A DNA stretch of 64,000 nt from Aradus depressus (taxonomy: Eukaryota; Arthropoda; Insecta; Hemiptera; Aradidae): the NCBI GenBank assembly GCA_963662175.1, contig OY759216.1, forward strand, positions 32,133,087 to 32,197,086, read 5' to 3'. Shown one piece after another: positions 38,831 to 51,039 of the stretch; position 1 is the first letter of the stretch, and every line of letters begins with the position of its first letter. The notes beneath the pieces are model-generated. The model searched no databases and was not told the origin of the DNA. It was given only the letters and a program-made list of their open reading frames with translations. Both the position numbers and the translations under genes were made by a program.

Positions 38831-39231
38831 AAAGGTCCTAAGTTTCAATTGGAAGAATTTCCAAGAGAATTAAAAAAACATTTCGTTTTTTTCTCTCTTA
38901 AAGGGTGCATCTGGTACTCTAAAGAGACTAGATCATTTTGACAAGGTTTCTGGTAGGTTTCAACTTTTGAGTTGCAGTAAAAAGTACCTAAATAGGTTGT
39001 GCACTTCGATCTGTTTGACAGAGATTTGCAATATTTTCTATAGAGTGGCACCAGCGGGCTAATTTTCTGCTAGTGTTGGTATTGGTATAGTCCTCGGCGG
39101 CGAACGAAAAGCCAGAGCGCGTGGCCGAGCTCCTCTTATATATCTCAACACCAGAGAGGTTGCTATTTTACATTGCTAATAATTATTATTATAAGTATTT
39201 ATGCATATTTTATTAATCTGTTTTGAAATAG

Positions 39232-40012
39232 CTCATTCCATGTTAAATTAACCAATGTCTGGACCTTGACCTCTTTATGATTTTCTTCGCGTAAGTTGTA
39301 TCTAGTAAGAATAAAAAAAATTACCTATTTTTGAAATTTTATAAAGCGATGGTATCAGAAGTACGGAGCTTATGAAAAGGTGGGAAAATCACAATATTTG
39401 GAAGGTTTTATATACTTCAAGTTGGCTATAGCTCAACATTTATTGCAGCTATGAGGGTCGGTATGTAGTATATGCTTTAACTTGATGTATTATACAAAAA
39501 CATTTCTCAATAATATTTTTTCTCATCTTTAAAATATTTTTGTGAAAAAATATGTTCAGTCATTCTTATGCCCTCAAAAGTGGCAAAGATTCATATGAAT
39601 TGAAAACATATACCTATATTGTATATATATATTTATAAACGTATATAGTTGGACAGTAAAGATAATTTTTTTACAAAAATGAAAATGGTGTGTTACCTAT
39701 TCAAAAAATAGTTTTGAAATTCTTTGAAAAAGTATTGCTTAATAAATTTTATCGTGTAATACATCAAATTGCCCTATTCAAGACCTGTGAAATAAGCCCA
39801 CACAGCTCCTTCATTGCTACAAAACGTGTTACTGTCACTTGAAACATGCAAAACATTCTCAATTCCTGGCTTTCCCCACCTTTATTGATACGATTGCTCC
39901 AAACAATTCAAAATCTATACTTTTTGTATTCTCACTAAGGTATAACGTTTGCAGAAATCATACAAATTTGAGAGATCATGGTTCAGACATTAGTTGATTT
40001 GATATGGAATGA
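39232..40012. mobile_element. Large foldback element, about 780 bp, two arms of roughly 320 bp
   Basis: End blocks CTCATTCCATGTTAAATTAA, CCAATGTCTGGACC (left) and GGTTCAGACATTAGTTGATT, TGATATGGAATGA (right) are inverted. Inner blocks also pair: ATGGTATCA and AAAAGGTGGG with CCCCACCTTTATTGATAC, and AACTTGATGTATTATAC with GTGTAATACATCAAATT. Only about 130 bases in the middle are unpaired. No coding sequence. Confidence 0.75.
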
Positions 40013-40019
40013 ATCGTGT

Positions 40020-41330
40020 AAGTAAAGTATATATACAAATAATAACATTTGAGGTAAGTCTTAGAGGTTTGTAGTCTTTAAGACCGGAGGCGCACCGGAT
40101 GAGGCAAAGCTGTCTATGACAATGTCTCGGTCTCTGTCTCATTCTGAGTCAATATGGTCTGTTATGAAGAGGTGTTTTTTATATTATATGTTATGTTTAG
40201 GGGAGGAAAAACCAGTTCGCAGGTTTCGGACGTATCCCGTAAATCAAAAATGAAATCTTACTATTTTTTTGAATGGACTACGAACAATTAAGAAATGCTT
40301 TAATTTAGTGAGTATAAATATTTATGATTATATATTAAAGTAAATAAATATGAATTTGAAAAGCAAAATATCGCAGGAGTGTGACGCCTGCAGAGAGGTT
40401 AATAGCTACATTTAGGTAAGTGCTTTATAGTATTATTTTCAATGTACATAATTAATATGAAGGAAATGAGTAATTTATTGAGATTTGTTCAAAATGTAAT
40501 TATTGTCTGTCCGTTATCTAATAATTCAAAAAAGGCTGATAGCATAATCAAGAAACTTTTCAAGGATGACCCAACTTACAATATTACTATGTGGCAATTC
40601 TAAATTTTGAACAAGAGGGGAAGAGGAGAGTTTTGAGGTAGGCCAAAACATAATTTGTTTAGCAGCTCTTTAACAGTTGTTTGGGTTTCCTTGAAATTTC
40701 ACATATAGCAACCATAAAAGCCCAGTTTCTTAAATTTTTGAAAGGGGAAAGGGGTTGTGTTGAGGCATAAGATTATAGATAATATAACATATTCTTTTGG
40801 ATGGGGGAGGGAATAAAACATTTTATTCTTTGTCCGGACATTACGTATAATCAGCCTCGGGTGAAGTAAAATACGCAAAGTTACTCCGGGCGAACCTGTT
40901 AGTCGCAGAATAAACAACCTTTACTTGAAAATTCAATTTTGGTCGACAATTATACTCTATGCAAATAAAGAAGTTTTCTATAATGTAGTTGCTATAAGTT
41001 TCAGTATTTATATTCTTCGATTAGTATTATTTTTATTAATGAAACAAAACATTTTTATTGCATGTCACTGTTCAAAAATCTTAGGACACTCTGTTTTTCG
41101 GAGGGTATGTTGAATGGCGGCTTGACAACACTGTTAGATAGTACACGCAAACGCAGAGCGGGATGTCCAGCCGCTTCGAAACTAGACTAATTCCAGGCAC
41201 CGTAGATCGTCTTTGCCCGTCGGTGACGAATGTCTCGCCAGGTCTTCGGCTGACCCATTACAACCCACGTTAACTTCGTCGTCGATTCAGTCTGACAGAA
41301 AATGACTAGTCTCAAGCTGTCTCATTTCGC
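40020..41330. other. Intergenic flank of the satellite field
   Basis: AT-rich. 41105-41330 is more GC-rich and unique-looking (GCGGGATGTCCAGCCGCTTC onward), and it ends abruptly at the purine-rich satellite. No gene recognised. Confidence 0.4.
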
Positions 41331-43861
41331 CTGATGTGCGGCTGGCCTAAAAGAAGTAAGGAAGTAATAGTGCAAGGAGATAGATATATAAATAAAGGAG
41401 TGACAGGAAAAGTGTAGAAAGGAAAATAGCAGCAGAATAAAGAGAGCATTACAGGGACTGCCAGAAATAATAATAATAATAATAAGAATTTGAGTAATGG
41501 GGGGGTAAGGAGATCGATACAGTTCCATAAGCACTACAGTTGAAAGTAGAAGAATGGTAAAAGAAAATAGTGTCGGAGTGAGAAGAACATGATGTACTCG
41601 ATAATAGTAGTAGTTTTAAAAGAAAAATGGAAGTGTACTATCCAGGGGCTGTCTAGTAGTCAGAAGTGAAGAACAGAAGTAATGATGCAAGGAGATCAAT
41701 ATACTGTTGTAATTAAATTAACATTGACAGGAGCAATAGCAATATGGAAAGCTGGAAAATAAAACGTAACATATTGAAGAGATCATGATGAGAGAATGTC
41801 AGTAGTAGTAAGAGAAGAATGCAAGAGGGGATAATGATAACGGAATTTGAAGAACATGATACAGGCTGTTAGCATCAGTGAAAAAAGAATAGGAGAAATA
41901 GTGTTAAGAGCTCGACTCAGTACTTCAAGAGAGGTAAATTATAAAGAAGAGTGTTAAAGGAAAATAGTAACATAGTGAACAAAGTATAACAGAGTATCCG
42001 GAGCAATAGGAGTAGTTTCTACCGTGAATTGAAAATGAATGTAATGATGTAAGAAGACCCGATACATTGAGAGTAGAAGAGGAAAGTAGTAACAAAGTGA
42101 GAAAAGTATGAGAGACAGTCGGTAGTAGTAGTAAGAGAAGAATGGAAGTATTAGTATTAGTGAAATGGAGAGTCCGTAGTAATAGTAGGGGTAGTAGAAA
42201 AATAATTGTGATATTGTAAGAAGGTCGGTAAAGTACTGATAAATGTGCAGTAACATAGAGTGAGCGTGCTAGGGACCATCAGTAGTCGGTCAAAGGATGA
42301 GTGGATGTAATAATGTAAGAAGACCAGTAGTACAGTGGAAAGAAGAGAGAAAAAGCAAAATGATAACAGTTTGAGGAGAGCATAATAGGGTTCTCAGCAG
42401 TAGTGATAGTGGTGAAGAAGAAGGGAAGTAATTGTGTAAGAAGATCGATAAATTGAGAGATTTATAGTGGGAAGAAGAAGAGGAAAATAGAATAGTGGCG
42501 AAAGCAAAACAGAGAGTGTCCGTAATAATAAGAGTAGTTTAGGAATGAAAATAATAATGTTGGAAGAAGGTCGATAAAGTACTATAAAGAAAGTGTAGTT
42601 GTTTAGAGTGGGAGTAGACAATTTTAGCGGAGTACGGAGAGCATGAAGAGACTGAGTAGTAAAGGAGGTTAAAGTGTATAAAGATCGGTATAGGGCAGTA
42701 GAAAGAAGAAGAAATGAAAAGCAAAGTAATAACAGCCTGAGGTTAGTATAATCCATTGAGAGCCTCAAAGTTCTCAGCAGCAATAGTAATAGTTGAGTCA
42801 AGAAAATTGGAGGTAAGAAGGTAGAGAGAGTGGGAAGAGCATGATAGAGACTGTCAGTAGTAGTAATGGTAGTAAAATAAGAATAGAAGTAATAGTACAC
42901 AAAGATCTATGTTGTATAGTAAGATAAGTACAGTTGACAGGAGAATAGTGGGAGAGGAATAGTAACTTGAGTCTGAAAAGCGTGGTAGGGGTTCTTAGTA
43001 GCACTAGTATCACTAAACGAAAAATGACATAAAGGGTAAAGAGATCGAGATAGTATTGTAAAAAAAATAAAGCAAGAAATGTATAATAGAAGACTGTCAT
43101 TAGTAATAGTAAAATATGAGACTCACTAGTAATAGTAAAATATGAAAGAAGTTCAGTAGGAAGGAGAAGAGTCTGAAATGAAAAGTGAGAGGATCAGTGA
43201 TAGATAATATGATATAGATAATGAGAAGATTGATAAAGTTCTGAGAGAGAAGTTGATTAGAAATGGGAGCAGGCGAAAATGATACGAGTAAGAAGATCAG
43301 GATAGCGTCTAATAGTAAGAGAAGATAGATAAGAACTATTTGAAAAATATGTAGGAGAGAAGACGAAAGGGGGAAGAGATGGAAAAGTGATCGTAATAGC
43401 GTAAGAAGATCGTGGTATAATAGAAAACTCAATAATTATAGCAAAGGTGTTAGAAGTACTAGAGTATAGAAAGAGATGTTGGAGGAGCATGACAGTGTAA
43501 AAGTAATATCAAAATATTGATGAGTTCTGAGAGAAAAGTTGATTAGAAATGGGAACATATGAATAAGACCGCGTATGACAGTAGTAATAGCAAAAGATCG
43601 ATAAGTACTATTTGAAAATATGTAGGAGAGAAGACGAAAAGGATGAGTCGGAAAAATGAACGTAACATTGTATGGAGATAGTACTGTAAGAAAAGGAAAG
43701 CAGAACATGTATAATAGAAGACTGTCAGTAGTTATAGTAAAAGGCAATAGGAGTTCAGTAGGAAGTAGAAGAGTCTGGAAAGAGAAGTGAGATATAGAGT
43801 GAAAGTAGTATATGAAGATGATAGAGTTGTGAGAGAGAAGTTGAAAGGGAGCGGATGAGAA

Positions 43862-45035
43862 GATAGCGTCTGACAGTAGTAAGAGCGAAGAGAGATCGAG
43901 AAGTACTATTTCAAAAATAGGTAGAGAAAACAAAAAGGCCAAGAGTCGGAGAGACGTAATAGTGTAAGGATAGTACTGTAAGAAAAGAGAAGCAGAACAT
44001 GTATAATAGAAGACTGTCAGTAGTTATAGTAAAGGGTGACAGAAAGTCAGTAGGAAGGAGAAAGTAAGATAGCGTCTGACAGTAGTAAGAGCGAAGAGAG
44101 ATCGAGAAGTACTATTTCAAAAATAGGTAGAGAAAACAAAAAGGACAAGAGTCGGAGAAACGTAATAGTGTAAGGATAGTACTGTAAGAAAAGAGAAGCA
44201 AAACATGTATAATAGAAGACTGTCAGTAGTTATAGTAAAGGGTGACAGAAAGTAAGTAGGAAGGAGAAGAGTAAGATAGCGTCTGACAGTAGTAAGAGAG
44301 AAGAGAGATCGAGAAGTACTATTTCAAAAATAGGTAGAGAAAACAAAAAGGACAAGAGTCGGAGAAACGGAATAGTGTAAGGATAGTACTGTTAGAAAAG
44401 AGAAGCAGAACATGTATAATAGAAGACTGTCAGTAGTTATAGTAAAGGGTGACAGAAAGTCAGTAGGAAGGAAAAGAGTAAGATAGCGTCTGACAGTAGT
44501 AAAAGCGAAGAGAGATCGAGAAGTACTATTTCAAAAATAGGTAGAGAAAACAAAAAGGACAAGAGTCGGAGAAACGTAATAGTGTAAGGATAGTACTGTA
44601 AGAAACAGAAGCAAAACATGTATAATAGAAGACTGTCAGTAGTTATAGTAAAGGGTGACAGAAAGTAAGTAGGAAGGAGAAGAGTAAGATAGCGTCTGAC
44701 AGTAGTAAGAGAGAAGAGAGATCGAGAAGTACTATTTCAAAAATAGGTAGAGAAAACAAAAAGGACAAGAGTCGGAGAAACGGAATAGTGTAAGGATAGT
44801 ACTGTTAGAAAAGAGAAGCAGAACATGTATAATAGAAGACTGTCAGTAGTTATAGTAAAGGGTGACAGAAAGTCAGTAGGAAGGAAAAGAGTAAGATAGC
44901 GTTTGACAGTAGTAAAAGCGAAGAGAGATCGAGAAGTACTATTTCAAAAATAGGTAGAGAAAACAAAAAGGACAAGAGTCGGAGAAACGTAATAGTGTGA
45001 GGATAGTACTCTAAGAAAAGAGAAGCAAAACATGT
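43862..45035 (+). repeat. Satellite subarray, 206-bp units in 413-bp dimers
   Basis: AGATAGCGTCTGACAGTAGT (or variant) starts units at about 43862, 44067, 44274, 44481, 44687 and 44894. Units alternate: 44274 and 44687 have GAGAGAAG and CGGAATAGTG, while 44481 and 44894 have AAGCGAAG and CGTAATAGTG. The last duplication therefore copied a dimer. Confidence 0.9.
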
Positions 45036-48000
45036 ATAATTTCATTAGATGTAAGACAGATTTTGAGAGTAGTAGCGACAGAAGATAGAGACTGTCTGTC
45101 GTGGTAGTGTAAAATTAGGGTTTTAAGTGCCGTTCGAGAAGTTAGCGGAAAGAAGAGGAGACGAAAGAGAAATAGTAAGAAGAGCTAAATAGTGTGTGTA
45201 TCAGAAGTAAATTGAAATATAGAATAGAAAATGAGAATAGTAGCAGGTAATAGCAGCTTGAGTGACAGAAGCTTGGTAGTCAGTCAATAGTGCTGGTATA
45301 ACAAGAGCTGTCATAAAATTCTAGTAGAGAGTTAAAAAGAGCATAATAGAGAATGTTAGACGATTCATGAAGTACTCTTGAAATAAGAAGAGTGAAGAAG
45401 CAAAATAATTATAGTTTGAGGAGACTTGGGGAGAAAAATGGAAGTAAAGTAAGAAGAATGATACATTGAGAGAAGTGAAGTGGAAATAAGATGAGTAGAA
45501 AAGTAACAGAGTAAAGAAAGCAAGTTTTAAAAGAAATATGGAGATGTACTGTGAGAAAATTGTTATATTACTGTAAGAAAAGCACAGTCGGCAGAAGAAG
45601 AGTAAAGGATAATAGTAAGTGAGAAGAACAGGATATAGACTGTAGTAGTCAGGAATAAAATAAGGATAGAAATAGTAAGAGAAGATGTGAGTACGAGAAG
45701 ATGTATGTAATTTTAAGAGAGAGGTAGAGAGCATGATGAACTTGACAGTAGTAGTTGATGAAGAATGGAAGTAATAGTGCGAGAAGGGATACTAGTAACG
45801 GAGTTCGAAGAGCATGTTACAGCTGTCATTGGCTTTAGGAAGAATGGAGGTAATAATATCAGAAGATATATTGAAGATATATTGAAACAGACCGATGAAG
45901 TATAATGAAAAGCAAGAGAGTGTAAAAGCAAAGTAATAACACTTTAAGGAGAGCATAACAGTTCTCAGCAGCAATAGTAATAAGTAACAAAATGGAAGTA
46001 ATAGTGTAAGAAGATAGATCCATCAAGAGAGGTACAATAGAAACTAGAAAAGTAGAAAAAGAAAATAGTGAGAAGAGCATGATAGAAACTCGGTAGTAGT
46101 AGTAGTTTTAAAAGCAGAATGGAAGTAGTAGTGTTAGAAGATCGTTATAGTACCATAAGAATAAGTACACGGACAGTAGAAGAGTAAAGGATAATAGTAA
46201 AAATGAAAAGTAAAATAAAAGTAATAGTGTTAAATGATAGAATACTGTGAGGAAAGTGAAGTTGATTAGAAAGAGTGAGAAAAGAAAGTTGCAACAGTGT
46301 AGGGTGAGCATGATACTAGGCTGTGAAGTTGTAGTAAAGACGAATGAGGTAATTGTATAAGGAGATCGGTGTAGTACAGTGGAAAGAAGAGTGGAAGAGT
46401 AAAGTATAAGAAGATCGATAAAGTACTGTCATAGTCCAGTAGAGAACAAAGAAACAAAAGAAATATAGTAAGAAAAACTTAACAGATAGTGTCAGCAGTA
46501 GTAATAACGAATGATAGAAGTACTTTTTGACAAGTTCAGTAGAAAGAGAAGGCGAAAATGAAAAAGAATAAGAAGCTATTGAGATAGACTGTCAGTACTA
46601 GTCGTGAAAGGAGATCGGTAAAGTACTACGAGAGAAGTTCAGAAGGAAGGAAAAGTGTAAGGGTAAAAGCGTGATATATGTAGGTATAAGTAGTATCAGA
46701 AAGTTGGAGTTCTGCGAGTGAAGTTCATTAGAAATGGGAGCAGACAAAATGGATAAGACATTAGTAGTAAAGAGATGAGGCTGGAAGGAAATTAGTAGAA
46801 GAGTGATGATGTATTGTCTAGAAGTTCAGTAGTGAGAAGAGAAAGGAAGAACGTAAACACGTGATGAGCGACGTAGTATTGTAGGAGTTTAGTAGAGGGG
46901 AGAAGAGGCTGGAAGGAAAATAAAAAGGAAGAGTACACTGGAGTCTGTAGGTGGTTGTAGTAAATGGAGAGTTGATATAATAGAGTTAGAAGATCAGTTT
47001 AGTACATGCAAAAAGAAGACAATAACAGCTTGCGTTGAGTATAACATGCTCTCAGCAGCAGTAGTAGTATTATTTAAGAATGAAAGTAATAGTGTAAAAA
47101 GTTCATTGGAGAGAAGAATAGGCAGAAATGAAAAAAGAAGAACATAATAGAATCTGTTGGTGGTATAAGAAGAACAATAGAGGAAGGAAAGGGAAGAGAG
47201 TAAGAAGAGCAGAATAGAGGCTGAACTATGAGCAAAGCGATGAAGTATTATAGAAGTTCAATAGTAGAGGGAATGAGAACCTGGAAGAAAAAGAGTAATA
47301 CATTAGAAGAGTAAAAGAGCATGAAAAGGACTGTCGGTTGGTAGTGGCATAGAGAGTGATGAAGTATTGTCTAGGAGTTCAGTGGAGAGAAGAGAGAGGA
47401 AGAACATAAGAAGAGTATGATGGAGACTGTCTGAGGAAGTAGTATAAGAAAAGCGTTGTAGTATTATTGAAGTGCGAAAAAGAGGCTAGAGAGAAAAGAG
47501 TAAGAAGTTTACAATAGAGGCAATAGATGGTTGTAGTAAATGAAAAGTTGATGGATGGTGTTGGACGATCTGTTCAGCACAGTGTAATAAGAAAAGTAGA
47601 CAAGCAAAGTAGTATCAGTTTGCAGAGTATAACTTCTCTTCTCAGAAGTAGAAGTATTAAAGAAGAATGGAAGTGACAGTATAAAAAGTTCAGTTGGGAA
47701 AAGAAAGTAAGGTAGAGTGAGATGAAGGCTGAAAGGAAGAGAGTAAGAAGAGTTTAGCTGTTAGTAGTAGTAGTACAGGAAGAGCGATAAGGATATGTAG
47801 ACTGGAAAGAAGTTCAGTAGGGAGCAGAAGCGCCTGGGAGGAAAAAAAGATGATAAAGATGCAAGTATAATAATAAAAAAGACTGTGTGTGGCAATAGAA
47901 AGAAGGACATGAGTAAGAAGAGCACAATAGAGGCTGTCAGTTGTAGTAGTAATAAAAGAAGAGTGATGAAGGTATCATCGAAGTTCGGTAGAGAGAAAAA

Positions 48001-48439
48001 AAGGCTGGTAGAGTGAGGACGAGAATAAGAAGAGTAGGATAGAGACTAGGTGATAGTAGAGATAGTAGTATGAGCAAAGTGATAAAGTATTGTAGAAGTT
48101 CACTGAAGGGAATAAGAGGCTGGAAGGAAAATAGTGAGGAGAGCACAAAGAGACTTTGTGGCTGTATGAAATGAAGAATTGATATAATAGTGTTAGAAGA
48201 TCGGTTAAGTACAGAGAAAAGAAGAATGGTGTAAACACTTAATCAGTTAGTGGAAAGCATAGATGCATTTAAGAATAAAAGTAACAGTGTAAAAAGTTCA
48301 TTAGGAAGAAGAGAGACTGAAAGGAGAAGTATAAAAGTATTGTCTAGAAGTTCAGTAGTGAGAAGAAAAGGTTAAAAGAGAGAGTAAGAAGGGGAGTATG
48401 TTGATAGTAGTAAAAGCGTCTGACATCAGTAGAAGAAAG

Positions 48440-50420
48440 GGAAAAAGAGGCTGGAAGTAAAAGAGTAGTAGTCTAATAAGAGCGTTGAAGTATTGTCTAG
48501 AAGTTCAATAGAGCGAAGAAGAAACTAGAAGCGTATGATGGAGACTGTTGGTGATAGTAGTATAAGATAAATGTTGTAGAAGATCAGTGGAGGAAAAAAA
48601 AGGGTAGAAGGTAAAGAGTAAGAAGAGCATAATAGAGGCTGTCAGTTGTAGTACACTAACAAGAGTGACGAAGTATTGTCTAGAAGTTCAATAGAGAGAT
48701 GAAGAGGCTAGAAGAAGAAAGAAGTATAAGTATAAGTTAGTATAAGATAGGCGATAGAGTATTGTAGAAGATCAGAAGAGGGTGAAAGGTAATAGTAAGA
48801 AGAAGCTGTCAGGAGTAGTAGGCTAACAAGAGCGTTGAAATATTGTCTAAAAGTTCAATAGAGCGAAGAAGAGACTAGAAGCGTATGATGGAGACTGTTG
48901 GTGATAGTAGTATAAGATAAATGTTGTAGAAGATCAGTGGAGGAAAAAAAAGGGTAGAAGGTAAAGAGTAAGAAGAGCATAATAGAGGCTGTCAGTTGTA
49001 GTAGACTAACAAGAGCGACGAAGTATTGTCTAGAAGTTCAATAGAGAGATGAAGAGGCTAGAAGAAGAAAGAAGAACGAAGAACGTTGGTGATAGTAGTT
49101 AGTATAAGATAGGCGATAGAGTATAGTAAAAGATAAGAGGAGGGTGAAAGGTAAATAGTAAGAAGAGCATAATAGAGGCTGTCAGTTGTAGTAGTTTAAC
49201 AAGAACGTTCAAAAGAGAAGAAGAGGCTAGGAGAGAGAGGAAGAACGTTGGTGATAGTAGTTTGTATAAGATAGGCGATATAGTATTGTAGAAGATAAGA
49301 AGATCAGTTGGTAATAGTAGTTAGTATAAGATAGGCGATAGAGTATTGTAAAAGATCAGAAGAGGGTGGAAGGTAATAGTAAGAAGAGGCTGTCAGTAGT
49401 AGTAGGCTAACAAGAGGGATGAAGTATTGTCTAGAAGTTCAAAAGAGAAGAAGAGGCTAGGAGAGAGAGGAAGAACGTTGGTGATAGTAGTTAGTATAAG
49501 ATAGGCGATAGAGTATAATAAAAGATAAGAGGAGGGTGAAAGGTAAATAGTAAGAAGAGCATAATAGGGGCTGTCAGTTGTAGTAGTTTAACAAGAACGT
49601 TCAAAAGAGAAGAAGAGGCTAGGAGAGAGAGGAAGAACGTTGGTGATAGTAGTTTGTATAAGATAGGCGATATAGTATTGTAGAAGATAAGAAGATCAGT
49701 TGGTAATAGTAGTTAGTATAAGATAGGCGATAGAGTATTGTAAAAGATCAGAAGAGGGTGGAAGGTAATAGTAAGAAGAGGCTGTCAGTAGTAGTAGGCT
49801 AACAAGAGGGATGAAGTATTGTCTAGAAGTTCAAAAGAGAAGAAGAGGCTAGGAGAGAGAGGAAGAACGTTGGTGATAGTAGTTTGTATAAGATAGGCGA
49901 TAGAGTATTGTAGAAGATCAGAAGAGGGTGGAAGGTAATAGTAAGAAGAAGCTGTCAGGAGTAGTAGGCGAACAAGAGGGATGAAGTATTGTCTAGAAGT
50001 TCAAAAGAGAAGAAGAGGCTAGGAGAGAGAGGAAGAACGTTGGTGATAGTAGTTTGTATAAGATAGGCGATAGAGTATTGTAGAAGATCAGAAGAGGGTG
50101 GAAGGTAATAGTAAGAAGAAGCTGTCAGGAGTAGTAGGCGAACAAGATGGATGAAGTATTGTCTAGAAGTTCAAAAGAGAAGAAGAGGCTAGGAGAGAGA
50201 GGAAGAACGTTGGTGATAGTAGTTTGTATAAGATAGGCGATAGAGTATTGTAGAAGATCAGTTGGTAATAGTAGTTAGTATAAGATAGGCGATAGAGTAT
50301 TGTAAAAGATCAGAAGAGGGTGGAAGGTAAATAGAAAGAAGAGGCTGTCAGTAGTAGTAGACTAACAAGAGGGATGAAATATTTTCTAGAAGTTCAAAAG
50401 AGAGAAGAAGAAAGAGGAAG
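48440..50420 (+). repeat. Satellite subarray, 170-bp units and related forms
   Basis: ATGAAGTATTGTCTAGAAGT recurs at 49811, 49981 and 50151, exactly 170 bases apart, and at longer spacing upstream. Some units contain an extra GATCAGTTGGTAATAGTAG segment. A block at about 49190-49440 is repeated at about 49570-49830, so larger segments were duplicated too. Confidence 0.9.
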
Positions 50421-51039
50421 AACGTTGGGGTTTGCGAAGATTATAATGGATATTCTCAGCAATACTGACAGTATTTGGGAAGAATGGAAGTAATACTGAA
50501 AGAAATTCAGTTGAGAGAAGAAGAGACTTTAAGGAAGAGTGTAAGAAAGTATGATTCGGTGGAAGTAGTAAAATCGATGAGGTATTGTCATAGAATGTTC
50601 AGAATAGAGATAGGACAAAAGGATATAAAATGATAGGAAGAGTGAGAAAAGCATGATAGATACTGAGAGAAGTTCAGTAGGAAGAAAAAGAGTCAGTAAT
50701 GAAAAGTGAGAGAAACATGATCGCTTATGGGTAGTTATAGTAGATTGTTAATAAGTTGATTTGCAAGGGAAGCTCATTAAAAATAGTAGTAAAGAGATGA
50801 AAAGGGTGAAAGGAATTAAGAGCAAGATAAATACGTTAATAGTAGCTTTAGAAGAGTGGGGCAGTAATGTGTAGTATGTTCAGTAATGAGAAGAGACTAG
50901 AGGAGAGATGACGAACATAAGGAATGAATAGAAGTTGTCAATGGTATTAATCTAACAAGAGCCATGAAATATTGTCTAGAAGTTCAATAGATAGTAGAAG
51001 AGAGAAGAAGAATGAAATGTATGAAGGGGACTGTCGGTG

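Noticed and set aside
41954..48238. Many minus-strand open frames of 60-168 codons rich in Leu, Ser, Phe, Tyr and Thr
   Set aside because: They follow from the C-poor, purine-rich + strand, which removes most stop codons from the - strand. No start context, splice signals or domain pattern, and they shift with the repeat units.
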